Positions 1 to 10,600 of a stretch of 64,000 bases of DNA are shown here, piece by piece; positions within the stretch are counted from its first letter, which is position 1, and each line of letters starts with the position of its first letter. The notes under the pieces were generated by a model that ran no database searches, was not told the DNA's origin, and worked only from the letters and a program-made list of their open reading frames with translations. Both the position numbers and the translations under genes were made by a program. Location of the stretch: NCBI GenBank assembly GCA_947462335.1, contig OX381704.1:41668942-41732941 (forward strand). The letters run 5' to 3'. This DNA comes from Harmothoe impar (lineage: Eukaryota > Annelida > Polychaeta > Phyllodocida > Polynoidae).

Positions 1-1880
1 GCCACAGAGTAATAGGTTGTACATTCGTGTAATGAAGGGAAGGTATTCACCAATAAAGTCTCAGACTGATGTAAATAGTACTATATCATCCACCCACACT
101 GTCTCGCATTCCATGTAGATTGTCTCACGTCAAAGGTTGTTATATACCAGGACTATCTTGTTCTGTGTAACTTTCTGTTTATGCTATACTTTATGTGCCA
201 GATGTGGAATTCTCAGGACGCTTGCATTACCTCCTGCAGTTTCCTCATTTTCTTTGTGTGATTACTCATGTTGACAGAATCATTATATATTTATTTTTCG
301 AATTATTGTGATAAGGGGCCTTCTTAGACTTAATGTCATACTTTGATTCTAAGTTAGAAGTGAATACAAACATTTCTTTTAACATAGACCGCCTTCGATA
401 TTGGAATGTGACTCGGATCGAAATATACAAGTTTGTTAATACTGAAATGTAAGTCAGACTGATATGAAATAAACAAATGTAGTTGTGTTCACTTGATGAA
501 AGAATATACAGAATTGTCACCAGATTCAGCCCTTGTATAAAATAGGTGGTCATTATTAACCAGTCGAGCGGCCCATTTGGGTGAAGTGTCTAAAAGTATT
601 GGCTTCTTCCAGCATATTTTAAGTTTAGGCTTTAATTAATTGCTTTAATTAATTGCTCTTCAGCTTCTAACAATAATAAAAATAGGTTACAAATAACTGT
701 CACGAAGCCGACAGTTACATCCCCCACATCGTATTTTGAAAAGGTTTCATATTCAAAGCGCAAATACATGTAGTTACCCTGGGTTTTCACCGTGCAGGCA
801 CGTCAGCTGTCCTGACTAAAAATGATCAATTATTTTACACTGAATTTGGTAGCACTGTATGGAATAACGCGACATATGATACTCCATTAATTAATTTAAG
901 TACATGTAGTTGCTATCACCGTCCATTGAATGTGCTTGGGATACAGTGAGTATATTGGAGTTCAACTCACAACTCGCATTAAAAAGAAAATATTGTACAT
1001 CCCTTCTTGTGGATAGGTATACCAAATTTAGATATTTTGTATTGCTTTGTACCTTATAATAGGACTTGCTATATCTCAATATGAGTATATTATCAAGGAA
1101 CATACACTTGAATCGTCTCAATTAGGCTCCGTCCATAGATTGTTGTATTTCACGTCCTTGTGAAAAGAAAGAGAAAAAACCTCTAGCGGCCGTCCAGTCG
1201 AAGTCACTAATATAGTGACCAGACATTTCTTATAACAGCAACTGTATTCTACACACCAATGTAAACACGAATCTCTAATAAAATCATGAGCAACATTCGT
1301 TATGTGACGTGTGACATTATTATTCAGGTGAAATCCAAATTTTATATAGGGGTGAACAGGCTCATCGTATGGAGAACATTTATTTTTCTCATGGGCACAC
1401 ACATCTAATACTCAAAAGTCCTCGTTTTTCTGTCCTAAAAAAATCTCTACAAGAAACATAGTGATAGTACCAATCCATGGGAAATAATAGACCTACTGAT
1501 TTATCTCTGTTTCAAATGCATGGGCCCTAGGGTGGTTAATTAGGGGGCGGGGAGTTTTTACCCTATTTGGGTGGTTAAAAAAAATCATCTGATTCTATTA
1601 GTGATAGTGAAAGATGAGGGAGGGGGTGTTTCTAACCAAGCCCAAGGTTATTATGGGAGTGGGGAATTTTGATGCATTAAAACGGGTAGCATTTGAACAA
1701 CACAAACACCAGAAGGCCAAAGGTCATGAAAAAAAGGGTAAAACGGTTCACAAAAAACCGTCGTTCCCTCATGAAGTAGGCTAAATTTGACACAAATATG
1801 ACAGTCGCCTTTTATTCATATACAGTGTAACGTGTGAAAACTAGATGACACCGTTAAAACTGCTTTCACTCCGGACAACA
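1..1880. other. intergenic, no gene recognised
   Basis: I see no open frame resembling a known protein. The stretch is AT-rich with scattered short open frames of random composition. A G-rich, low-complexity patch with repeated GGGTGGTTA-like words lies near 1535-1680. It is the upstream flank of the histone H1 gene. Confidence 0.5.
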
Positions 1881-2039
1881 ATATGACCACCTCAGAAATT
1901 TGGCGGCCCCTGGGAATGAGTGGTTGGCGGCATGACAATCTCTGTGGCGTTGTCATGGCAAAGCTTTCCCGCCTGCAACCCACCCGGATATGGTGCCTGA
2001 TAGCTGCATGGCTTTCTCGGCACCGCGGGTCGGGCCTGA

Positions 2040-2110
2040 CACGTGAGCGGCACGTGAGCCAACACTTCAACAGCAGTGAGCATTCACACTCAACCAGGGC
2101 GGTGTATAAA
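2040..2110 (+). promoter_or_regulatory. histone H1 promoter: two CACGTG E-boxes and a TATA box
   Basis: Two identical CACGTG words lie at 2040-2045 and 2051-2056, 11 bp apart, about one helical turn. A TATA-like GTATAAAG lies near 2103-2110, about 105 bp before the H1 start codon. That spacing fits a 5' UTR of roughly 70-80 bases. The motifs are seen in the sequence; their use as a promoter is inferred from position. Confidence 0.55.
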
Positions 2111-2212
2111 GGGACTGGGGGAGGTCCTGATCGGCATCAGTCACTTCCAGACTCAGCACAGATTCTCATCCTTACTTGTCTATACCCTGACAATACAAAG
2201 CTCACCGTCATC

Positions 2213-2875
2213 ATGGCTGCTACTCCTACCACCACAGCACCCATTAAGAAGGCTGCACCAGCCCACCCCCCAGTGGCTAGCATGGTTCCTGCAGCTATAA
2301 CTGCCCTTAAGGATAGGAAGGGCTCCTCCCTGGCTGCCATCAAAAAGTACATGGCTGCTAACAACACAGTGGATGTCACCAAGCTGGCCCCCTTCATCAA
2401 GCGTTACCTCAAGACTGCTGTGGAGACTGGCAAGATCGTGCAGACCAAAGGGACTGGTGCCTCTGGCTCCTTTAAGATGGGCAAAGTGGAGAAACCGAAA
2501 AAGGAGGTGAAGAAAGCTGCAAAGCCTGTTGTGAAGAAGACCGCAAAGAAGACTGCTGCTAAGAAGCCTGCAACTAAAACACCAAAGAAGACTACTAAGA
2601 ATGTTGACGTCAAGAAGACCAAGGGAGCCATCACGAAGAAGTCTGCAGCTAAGTCTGCCAAGCCTAAGGCTGCAGATAAAAAGACTACCAAGCCAAAGAC
2701 TGCCGCAAAGTCAAAGCCTGATACCAAGCCCAAGACAACAAAGCCAAAGACTGCTGCCAAGCCAAAGACTGCTGCCAAGCCAAAGACTGCTGCCAAGCCA
2801 AAGACTGCTGCCAAGCCAAAGACTGCTGCCAAGCCAAAGACAACAAAGCCGAAAGCAAAGCCTTCAAAGAAGTAG
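2213..2875 (+). CDS. H1: linker histone H1
   Basis: A single-exon gene encodes a 220-aa linker histone, which binds the nucleosome dyad and linker DNA in the nucleus and compacts chromatin. A short Ala/Pro/Thr/Lys N-tail is followed by the winged-helix globular domain, roughly residues 22-90. That domain has the family signatures [35 protein letters not shown] and [13 protein letters not shown]. The C-tail is lysine-rich. From about residue 180 it holds near-perfect AAKPKT hexapeptide repeats, visible as an 18-bp tandem repeat in the DNA. The frame is open upstream to 1883, but the ATG at 2213 is chosen because the H1 N-tail begins there, it has good context (atcATGgct) and it lies downstream of the TATA box. 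No introns, and a canonical stem-loop follows, so it is a replication-dependent type. No core histone genes are in the window. Confidence 0.95.
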   Translation: MAATPTTTAPIKKAAPAHPPVASMVPAAITALKDRKGSSLAAIKKYMAANNTVDVTKLAPFIKRYLKTAVETGKIVQTKGTGASGSFKMGKVEKPKKEVKKAAKPVVKKTAKKTAAKKPATKTPKKTTKNVDVKKTKGAITKKSAAKSAKPKAADKKTTKPKTAAKSKPDTKPKTTKPKTAAKPKTAAKPKTAAKPKTAAKPKTAAKPKTTKPKAKPSKK

Positions 2876-2925
2876 ACCTACTGCAGGTCTAACCCAAACA
2901 GCCCTTGTAGGGGCCACGTTTCAAA

Positions 2926-2945
2926 GGTCCTTTTCAGGACCATCA
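2926..2945 (+). promoter_or_regulatory. histone mRNA 3' stem-loop
   Basis: The sequence GGTCCTTTTCAGGACC followed by ATCA forms a 6-bp stem with a TTTC loop. This is the canonical replication-dependent histone 3' processing hairpin bound by SLBP. It starts 51 bases after the H1 stop. A purine-rich stretch (TCAAAAAAG) about 10 bases further is positioned like the U7 snRNA-binding downstream element. An AATAAA at 3156-3161 could serve as a backup poly(A) signal. Confidence 0.92.
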
Positions 2946-3562
2946 TATTCTCAAAAAAGTTTGATCAAATCTCTGTCATGAGGACCACATATTCAAAGCC
3001 GCACATATTCCTACTTCAAGTGCCTTTCTCCCTGATGTTCCTCCCTCTCTACCCTTTTGCTATGGCCTACCTCAATCTCACAAGTCCCCTTTCTCACCAG
3101 CTCCTGTCTCAATTTCTTTCCACAAGTACCTCCTTACATCCCACTCTCTCCCTTTAATAAATCAGGGGCGGATCCAGGGGGGGGGTCCTGGGGGTCCGGA
3201 CCCCCCCCTTTTGATCCGCCCATACGGCTGTTCAAATAGACTTTGCCGAGGGTGGACCCCCCCTTTTGGCCCATACCTGATGTCCACCCCCAAATGTGCT
3301 ATAAAGTGCATTAATTGACATCAATATTTTCAAAATTTTCTCACCCTTGGAGTAGACCAGAATGCTCTAGAGTGTACCAATTGACATCAATATTTTCAAA
3401 ATTGTCTGAGCCTCCACTCCCAGATGTCCACTTAGAAATGGTAGCATGTACCTGATAAAGGGGCACATTCAGGGGGTCTAGACCCCTTCCCCCTTCATAT
3501 AGAGTTATAAGGATCTCCACCGGAAAGGCAGTGTACAAACAAAGAGGGGCAGCCAATAGCTG

Positions 3563-3989
3563 GGACTCCACTACCCGATTTTTTGGGCAATTCTCACGAT
3601 CCGATCATACATGTCTATACAGTTTGTTCAGGTATAAACAAAGCCTTCAGAAATCTATCTGGCCGATTAATCCATTCATTTTCTGTATAAATTGTATATA
3701 GATCGGTCTGCAGATCAGACCAATGAAAGTCAAACCTGTTAGATATGGGATCGGGAGCCAAAATCGGCCTTGGTTGCAAAAAATATATAAATCGGGACCT
3801 AAATCGTCTTACATAGTCTTGGCAATTCTATTTCCCACTTGTTTATAAACATGAATATTATTTACAAACGTAGACCTGTGGCAGGGTGTATAGTACCCCC
3901 TGTTTAATGCCTGTAATTGCTATGGTATATAACTGAGTCAGATTCGTGAGAATAGCCCCGATTTGTGAATAAAATTGGCTAGTGGAGCC
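3563..3989. mobile_element. nested inverted-repeat element (MITE-like)
   Basis: The left end (GGACTCCACTACCCGATTTT...) is an imperfect inverted match, over about 40 bp, to the right end (...AAAATTGGCTAGTGGAGCC), including the inner words CAATTCTCAC and GTGAGAATAG. It lies within the 3163-5005 element and contains no coding sequence. Confidence 0.55.
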
Positions 3990-4426
3990 TCACCTAATAT
4001 AAGGAAGAGACTGGGACTGTCCAACTACAGAAGGTGGCAGGGAACATGAGGTGGTTACTCCCAGCCTGTTTACACTGCGTGCGGCCTGATTGACATTCTG
4101 TAATCTATTCTAGTTTCTTTTTTCTGTCATTTCTTGTTGTCATCATCCATCATAAATTGTGTTCTCATCCATGTGTTAGTGTTCAAAACGGAATAATGTC
4201 AAATGCAAAAATGATTTATGAAACCTGAGTACAAGCCTAAGTTATATCCGAATTGAATTACTGCTTTTTTGCATTCAAGTTGATAAATGTATACCACGTC
4301 TCGAACGTGTTGTTTATCAATAAACGAGTTCGTTTAGAGCTCATTGAACCAAAAAAAATCTTCATTGAGGGAGGTCAACTGCTGACAGGACAGCTACCCT
4401 GGACATCTACCTGATAACTTTGGGGT

Positions 4427-4860
4427 GCATCAATTCACATCTACATTTTCAAAGTTTTCTCAACCTTGGAGTACACCAGAATGCTATAAATTGCATCAAT
4501 TGACATCTATATTTAAAAAAATTTCCTCAACCTTGGGGTATACCAGAATGCTTTAAATTGCATCACTTTACATTAATTTTCTCAAAATTGTCTAAGCCTT
4601 TGAGTACACCAGAATGCTATAAATTGCATCAATTAACATCTATATTTTCCAAATTTTCTCAGCCTTTGGGTTCACCACAATACTATAAAGTGCACCAATT
4701 GACAAATATATTTTCAACATTTTCTCAACCTTGGGTTAGACCAGAGCGCTCCAAATTACACCAATTGGCATCTATATTTTCAATTATTTTCTCAGCCTTG
4801 AGGTAGACCAGAATGCTATAAATCACACCAATCGACACCTATATTTTCTAAAATTTCTTA
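4427..4860 (+). repeat. 66-bp tandem repeat inside the TIR element
   Basis: About six and a half diverged copies of a unit of roughly 66 bp contain the words ACACCAGAATGCTATAAATT, GCATCAATTGACATCTATAT and TTTTCTCAACCTTGG. Two further copies lie near 3290-3420, on the other side of the nested element, so the array was probably once continuous or duplicated. Short open frames here are repeat artefacts. Confidence 0.8.
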
Positions 4861-5010
4861 CCCTTGGGGGCATGCCCCCAAACCCCCTAAAATTATCTAA
4901 ACATGTCGCTTTCCACGGACGTTATAGCGCTGATAATTTAGGTGTACTAAACTTCATACTTCTGGGGTGGACCCCCCCCTTTTCAAAATCCTGGATCCGC
5001 CCCTGTAAAT

Positions 5011-5700
5011 CCCTCACTCAATTCTCTCAATCCCCTGGGCCTCCTCCCAGTTATCCTATTTCTCGAGTCTTTCTCCTCATGTGCCCCTTCCTCCCCGTTC
5101 CCTCCATTCGTTAAGTCTCTAAGCCTTATATCATTACGCTCATACTCATAGGTCATCCCTTCCTCCCAACTTTTAGTCTGTCATTCCCTTACATCTGTCC
5201 CTGAATGCTGTGACATACATGGGTGTCCAAATATCGTACTAAGTCGCCTTACCACACCCAGTTCCTCCCTACCTGAAGATCCCCTCTAAATTCATTCAGT
5301 CCCTCTGATTTCCTCCCTCATTACCCCAGAGTCCCTCCCTTCCCCAATCTCTTCCAACCATCAATTCCCTAATGTGCTCGCTCCCTCGATTTCCTCCTCT
5401 CATCATGTAACTTCATTACTAATTTTTGTTCTTCCATCTCTTTCCCTCAAATGCCACCCTTTCTCCCTATTCCCTCCCAAACCAAGTTGCTCCCTCCCCC
5501 AAGTATTTCTGATTTGCCTAAATTCATTCCTTCACTCCCTCAAGTACTTCTTTCCCTTAATTTACGAAAAGTTATCTCTGTCACGTGTCTCCTTAACAAC
5601 CTCTATATTTGTCAAGTCATTCTCTCACTCCTTCCCAAAATAAGTTGCTCCCTGTATTTCTAAATGCCTTACCTCCCTCAGTTTTTTTAAAGGGCAACCT
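5011..5700 (+). repeat. degenerate pyrimidine-rich repeat tract
   Basis: Long runs of C/T-rich sequence carry recurring TCCCTC, CCTCAAGT and TTCCCT words. The same composition occurs to the left of the TIR element (about 3000-3157) and again at 5890-5950. It looks like a single degenerate tract broken by two insertions. No coding function is supported. Confidence 0.5.
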
Positions 5701-5705
5701 CTCCC

Positions 5706-5890
5706 GAAGTTCTGGCTAAAGCAGGTTTAACGGCCGATGACGTCAGCAAGGTGCGTCATAGAAACTACACGTGTGGTGTACACAATGAGCGTTTAGAAAA
5801 AGTTGTTTTATCAATAAGTACTTGAAACTTCTTTTCCAATAAGGAACGGAATGATAGATTATTTCTAGTTTAAATAATCACCAACGCTCG
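5706..5890 (+). pseudogene. inverted partial copy of an HSPA14 exon and adjoining intron
   Basis: This segment closely matches the complement of 8987-9170, inside HSPA14. It carries 15 codons of the exon ending at 9126 (EVLAKAGLTADDVSK, with K for R at the last codon), keeps the splice donor GTGCGT, and continues through about 140 bp of the following intron. Intron sequence is included, so it is a DNA-level duplication and not a retrocopy. It lies about 3.1 kb from its source, in opposite orientation. There is no start and no flanking HSPA14 exon, so it is a non-functional fragment. Confidence 0.88.
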
Positions 5891-5954
5891 AAGTGCCTTG
5901 CTCCTTCCCTCTATACCCCACCCCTTATTGCCTCAAGTAACTAAGTGCCCCATT

Positions 5955-6254
5955 TAGGGAGTGGTCATTTTCTAACAACAGGGGGGGGGGTTGGTGAATT
6001 TGGGGGGGGGACCAAAAAATTTGGACCCCTTGAAGGGGGGGGGGACCAAAAAAATTTGAATCCCTCTTGAGGGGGGGGGACCAAAAAAATTGCACCCCTT
6101 TTAAGTGAAAAAGCCCGCGCGTTACTATAGCTCAAAGGGGTCGGCCGCGCTCAATTTCAGCCGGCCTGAGGGGGGATAAAAAAAGTTTCAACCCGCTCTT
6201 GCGAAAATCCGACCCCCCCCCCCCCCCCGTTGTTAAAAAATGACCACTCCCTTA
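5955..6254. mobile_element. G-rich MITE, family B
   Basis: The left end TAGGGAGTGGTCATTTTCTA is an inverted match, with a few differences, to the right end TTTAAAAAA-like sequence ending TGACCACTCCCTTA. Poly-G and poly-C runs lie just inside the ends. The interior has repeated GGGGGGACCAAAAAAATT blocks and a conserved AAGCCCGCGCGTTACTAT motif shared with the copies at 34542-35102. It has no coding capacity. Confidence 0.7.
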
Positions 6255-6436
6255 GTTTGAGAGAAACCATTCCAGGTATCAGGCGCCATTCTCAGTGTGA
6301 TACTCATCACAAAGTGGTTTAGGCTTTTCCATTAGATATACAACTAGAAACTCCCGTTGACTCGGGCGGGAGCAGTCAATTCCCTGGTATCAACTTCCGC
6401 AATGAAACTAGTTTTTATGGAGATATTGAAACCGTC

Positions 6437-7174
6437 TACTGTAAACGTATATATTTTCGCGCAGTTAAATTTTCGCGCACCTAGCACATAAAGGCATTTT
6501 CGCGCAATTATATTTTCGCGCAGCTGCAATCAGGTGATCCTTAGCTACATGTCAGTTTTTACGGTTTTTCAATCGGACAATTATTAAGGGTTTTACAGCC
6601 AAAAGTTATTGTTCAAATATTTTGCCTCCCAAGCCCCTTCCAACTCTGTGTGGTGGTGGTGGGGGGGGGGGGTTAAAATTCTTCTATTGTTGAAATATAT
6701 ACCCTGTGGGCACAGAACATTGAGTCAACATTGAAAACCGGTTATCAAAGTTGATTCAATGTTGATTTGACGATTCTTCAATGTTGAACTGAATTTTGTA
6801 CCCACTGGGTAGCCCTGTATTGTCATATCAATATATCAGTTATTAGGTATATCACACATACAGGGTAGATTTCCCATGAAAAAAAAATGATGACCATGGC
6901 TCAGCCTCTAATAGGAGTATCTGAGAATTTCTTTGACTGTTATCTTAGAAATTTTGACTGTTATCTTAGAAGTTGTCAATATATCGATACTTATGATACC
7001 AATAACATCCCTAGTCTCTACTGCAGTGCAATAGGGGCCTATAGAGTGCCAGACATCATTGGAAAGCTAATTTTTTGTGCAAAACTTTCGCACACATCAT
7101 ATATTCGCGCACATAGGTATGTGCGCGAAATGCGCGAAAATATGTACTGAGCGAAAATTAATACGTTTACAGTA
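6437..7174. mobile_element. palindromic MITE-like element with TACTGTAAACGTAT ends
   Basis: The left end TACTGTAAACGTATATATTT is the inverted partner of the right end ...AATTAATACGTTTACAGTA. Both ends are followed internally by repeated TTTTCGCGCA words. The central part (about 6540-7075) is unrelated and includes a TTTTTACG...AATCGGAC block also seen near 21365, so another element probably inserted into a smaller MITE. It lies just beyond the HSPA14 poly(A) signal. Confidence 0.6.
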
Positions 7175-7226
7175 TGTATTCAAGTGAAAATAACAACCAC
7201 ATATTTAATTTTATAGAAATTCAACC

Positions 7227-7232
7227 TTTATT
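7227..7232 (-). promoter_or_regulatory. candidate HSPA14 poly(A) signal
   Basis: AATAAA on the minus strand lies about 380 bases after the HSPA14 stop codon, giving a 3' UTR of normal length. The assignment is positional only. Confidence 0.5.
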
Positions 7233-7612
7233 TATCACTTCTTACAAGGTGACACTTTACAAAAGTGATTATGATTCTTTCATTTCACGCTTATAGTGAA
7301 TAGCCTGATTGTAGTAACTGAGTATGTAAGTATCTGATAAATAGCGTCCAATGCCACTTTTCCGTTCTTGGGCATATAGTCAAGATGATAATCAGTGTGC
7401 AGGTTAACAAATGCAAGTATGTTAAACCCATCTATATTTGGAAGGGGTAGTGAAAACAATGGGGTTTATTCTTTTTCGTTGGGAGACTGCAAAGTCTCTT
7501 GGGCTATAGAAACACATCTGCGAAGCGGGTGTCATGGGTGAGACGAGAATATCCTATATTGCGGACGGTCAGAGATGACCAGAGATGATAGTTGACATAC
7601 TGTCAGCTCAGG

Positions 7613-10600
7613 TCAACTGCTCTCTATGGTGACATCCTGCGACTTGGTGGACTTAGGTTCTGTGCAAGTGACGTGAAGAGATCCATCGCTGCAAAATGAA
7701 TAATTCAATCGTCTTGAAACGGCGTTCAATAGAATATTCAAACAGCAGATGCAACAGTACAGAAAATAGGAAAATTTGAAATACCTAAAGGTTCAACTGA
7801 ATATTATTTTTTTCTATACATATTTATACATTCAAATGTTTTTTTCAAAGTATACATGTAGAATGAATGTGACCTGCTGAAGGGCACCGTACCTTTTCAT
7901 GTGGAAGTTTGCAGTTACATCTGCCCCCGCTGTGAGATCTCTCATAACAATCTGAAAAATCACAAATCAAAAGACGTGTTCAGTTTTATTACTATCTGGC
8001 ACATTGTATCATTACTTTCCGATTATAAAGATATAATTATATTCACAGAATATCCGTGCTTAATCCTTTTCAACCTAAGTTAAAACTACAACATCAGAAT
8101 GAAGCAGAGGAAATTGGATCAAAAGTATGGCAACAAATACAAACGCTCATAAATATAGTTACCTTGGCTAGAGTAATAGGATCAGGTGTTCCGTCTTTGT
8201 AAAGAATATTTAAGCTAAAACACGTTTGTTCCGAATTCATCTTGAATACCCTGCTTTGTCTAGTCGGTATTGGAGTATTCCTGCTGAAGACTGACTCGCT
8301 ATTGACGGCTTCATCCTTTAGACACTACAGAAAAGAAAGACAACATTACCTTTTATTTCGTGTCAGTACTGATAACAAATATATACTATATCTTGTATAA
8401 TTGATCTTTGATGTTTCACAAAGATTATGCCGTGTGGCGTTCCTACCACACGCAACACAACATGTGCTACTGAATTTCGTTTACATCATTCCATTAAGAC
8501 CGGACTTGGTTGCTCAAAATACAAATTAAAACATATTCATCGGCCTAGACATTATATTGCTTCGGTCGTAAAGTAGTCACATGCAATAGTCTACTCACCT
8601 CAACAAGTATATCCCCCGGGAGGCAGGGTACTCTTGTCTCGCGTGCGTTTTGTTCACGGTCCTCATCCTCACCGGCGAGTAGAATTCCCGCTTCCTTGGC
8701 TGCTCCGATAGCGATGGCCTCATCGGGGGAAACCGTTGTGAGGACCTCGGCTGTGCTGAAATACTTCTGCACCTGAGTCTTAACTAGGGGAAGCCTGCAG
8801 CCACCTCCTATCAAGAGCACCTGTCAATGCAATTCAGAGGCATGGTTACACGAGCATAGATTTCTGTAGTTCTCATCATGGCTTGATCTAGTTTCATATT
8901 GGTAATGTTGATTAAAATGGTATATACATGTACCGACTAATTCTTATTATAGCACTAATGACCATCCCCTAATAAGCTCCAGCTCTCGACCGTTGGTGAT
9001 TATTTAAACTAGAAATGATTTATCATTAAGTTTTTTATTGGAAAAGAAATTCAGGTACTAATTGATAAAACAACTTTTTCTAAATGCTCATTGTGTACAC
9101 CACACGTGTAGTTTCTATGACGCACCCTGCTGACGTCATCGGCCGTTAAACCTGCTTTAGCCAGAACTTCTTCAATGGGACCCATACAACCAGACACCAG
9201 ACCGTTAATCATTCCTTCCATTCGTGATCTGTTGTAAAATAGAGTACACATGGACTTCTTAGATGTATTTGGGTTGTAATGTTAAAAGGCAGATATAATG
9301 CAAGCTATTAAACCGACCCATTTGGTGAGAATTAGATTCAATGTTACACACTGACAGACATATTTCGATGGAATTACGTAATACTATGTTGTAAATGTAC
9401 TATGCTGTATGTTAAGAACTGGCATAGCCGTATATTATGGAAATGCTGTTAAATAGTTTTAATAGGAGCTCTTCAAGTCTAAAAACTCTGCGGTAAGACT
9501 TGATAATGCATGAAATACATACCTTGATATACTACACTGGAAGTCTATGCCTTCATGTAGAGATTCTACGGAACATGTGGTGGTGTTTATCGTAGACAAG
9601 ATGTGTTTTGCCATCTCTGATGCCGCTGTGAGTTTTGCAATAGCTCGCTTATTTTCCATAGGATCAAACTTCCACTGTCTGCAAGAGAGGTTTCGACTTC
9701 ACTATAAGGGGTTTATCGTAAAGTACAACCTTTAATATTGGCCCCATACAATTATCACACGCCAAATACGTGCTAGTACTGGAAGAACGAACGTATGATC
9801 ATTATTTACATTTCTTTTAGAATCAAGTATTAAAAGAATGCAATTCCCTCAGCGGTTAAACAAATTCTAACATATACATGTACCACACAGACGAGCAGTT
9901 GACCATACCTCTTGAATTCTGCGGCAAAGTATTTGACGAGTGCTTTTGTGATGTCTGTGCCTGCACTCTGGTCGCTGTAGGCGGAGGCCAACAGGCGGTA
10001 CATGCCGCTCTTCACTTCCAGTGCCGTCACGTCCATAGTGGTGCCCCCCAGACGGTATACCAGCACATTACTACAACACAAGGCAGCAGGTGATGGTTAT
10101 TGTGCACAGCAATAAGTTGAATAACCACAACAGTCATCTTTTCTTATGTTATCAGTGTTATGAAGCTTACAACAGAACCTATCGTATAGACCGGGGCTTG
10201 TACGCGAATAACACCTACCGGTACCTCTAATTTGAAACCAAACATGCCTACCATGAGGCTTACGCTAGGTTTTCTACATTAGATATTATTACATGTTATA
10301 AAATCAGACCCCAGGTGGGACTTACAGGCTTTCCTCAAATTCGGGATGCGGCTTATACACAAGGTTAACGAATACTTCTCCAATTACGGTAATAGGTCCA
10401 CTCATAGAACAGCATGGTGATATGGGTAATCCTTAGTCAGCAAATTGCTGAAATGCGGCACCTATGAAATTGGCAAAACCTGATAAAAGTTGTGCCTACC
10501 TTGAAGTTGTGTGGTCTGTCTGGCCAATGTCGTAAGCCAATGCTGCAGCGCTTGGTTCACTGATGACGCGGAGGATGTTGAAACCTGCCTTCTCAGCAGC

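Larger units (their letters stand above)
3163..5005. mobile_element. DNA transposon-like element, 15-bp perfect TIRs, 5-bp TSD
   Basis: The ends are perfect inverted repeats: CAGGGGCGGATCCAG at 3163-3177 and its complement at 4991-5005. They are flanked by the direct repeat TAAAT (3158-3162 and 5006-5010), as expected of a target-site duplication. It interrupts a pyrimidine-rich tract that resumes on the right. The interior encodes no transposase; it holds 66-bp tandem repeats and a nested inverted-repeat element, so it is non-autonomous. The superfamily is not assigned. Confidence 0.8.

Noticed and set aside
2137..2832. Minus-strand open frames across the H1 gene
   Set aside because: They are shadows of the lysine/alanine-rich coding strand; H1 with stem-loop and TATA box is on the plus strand.
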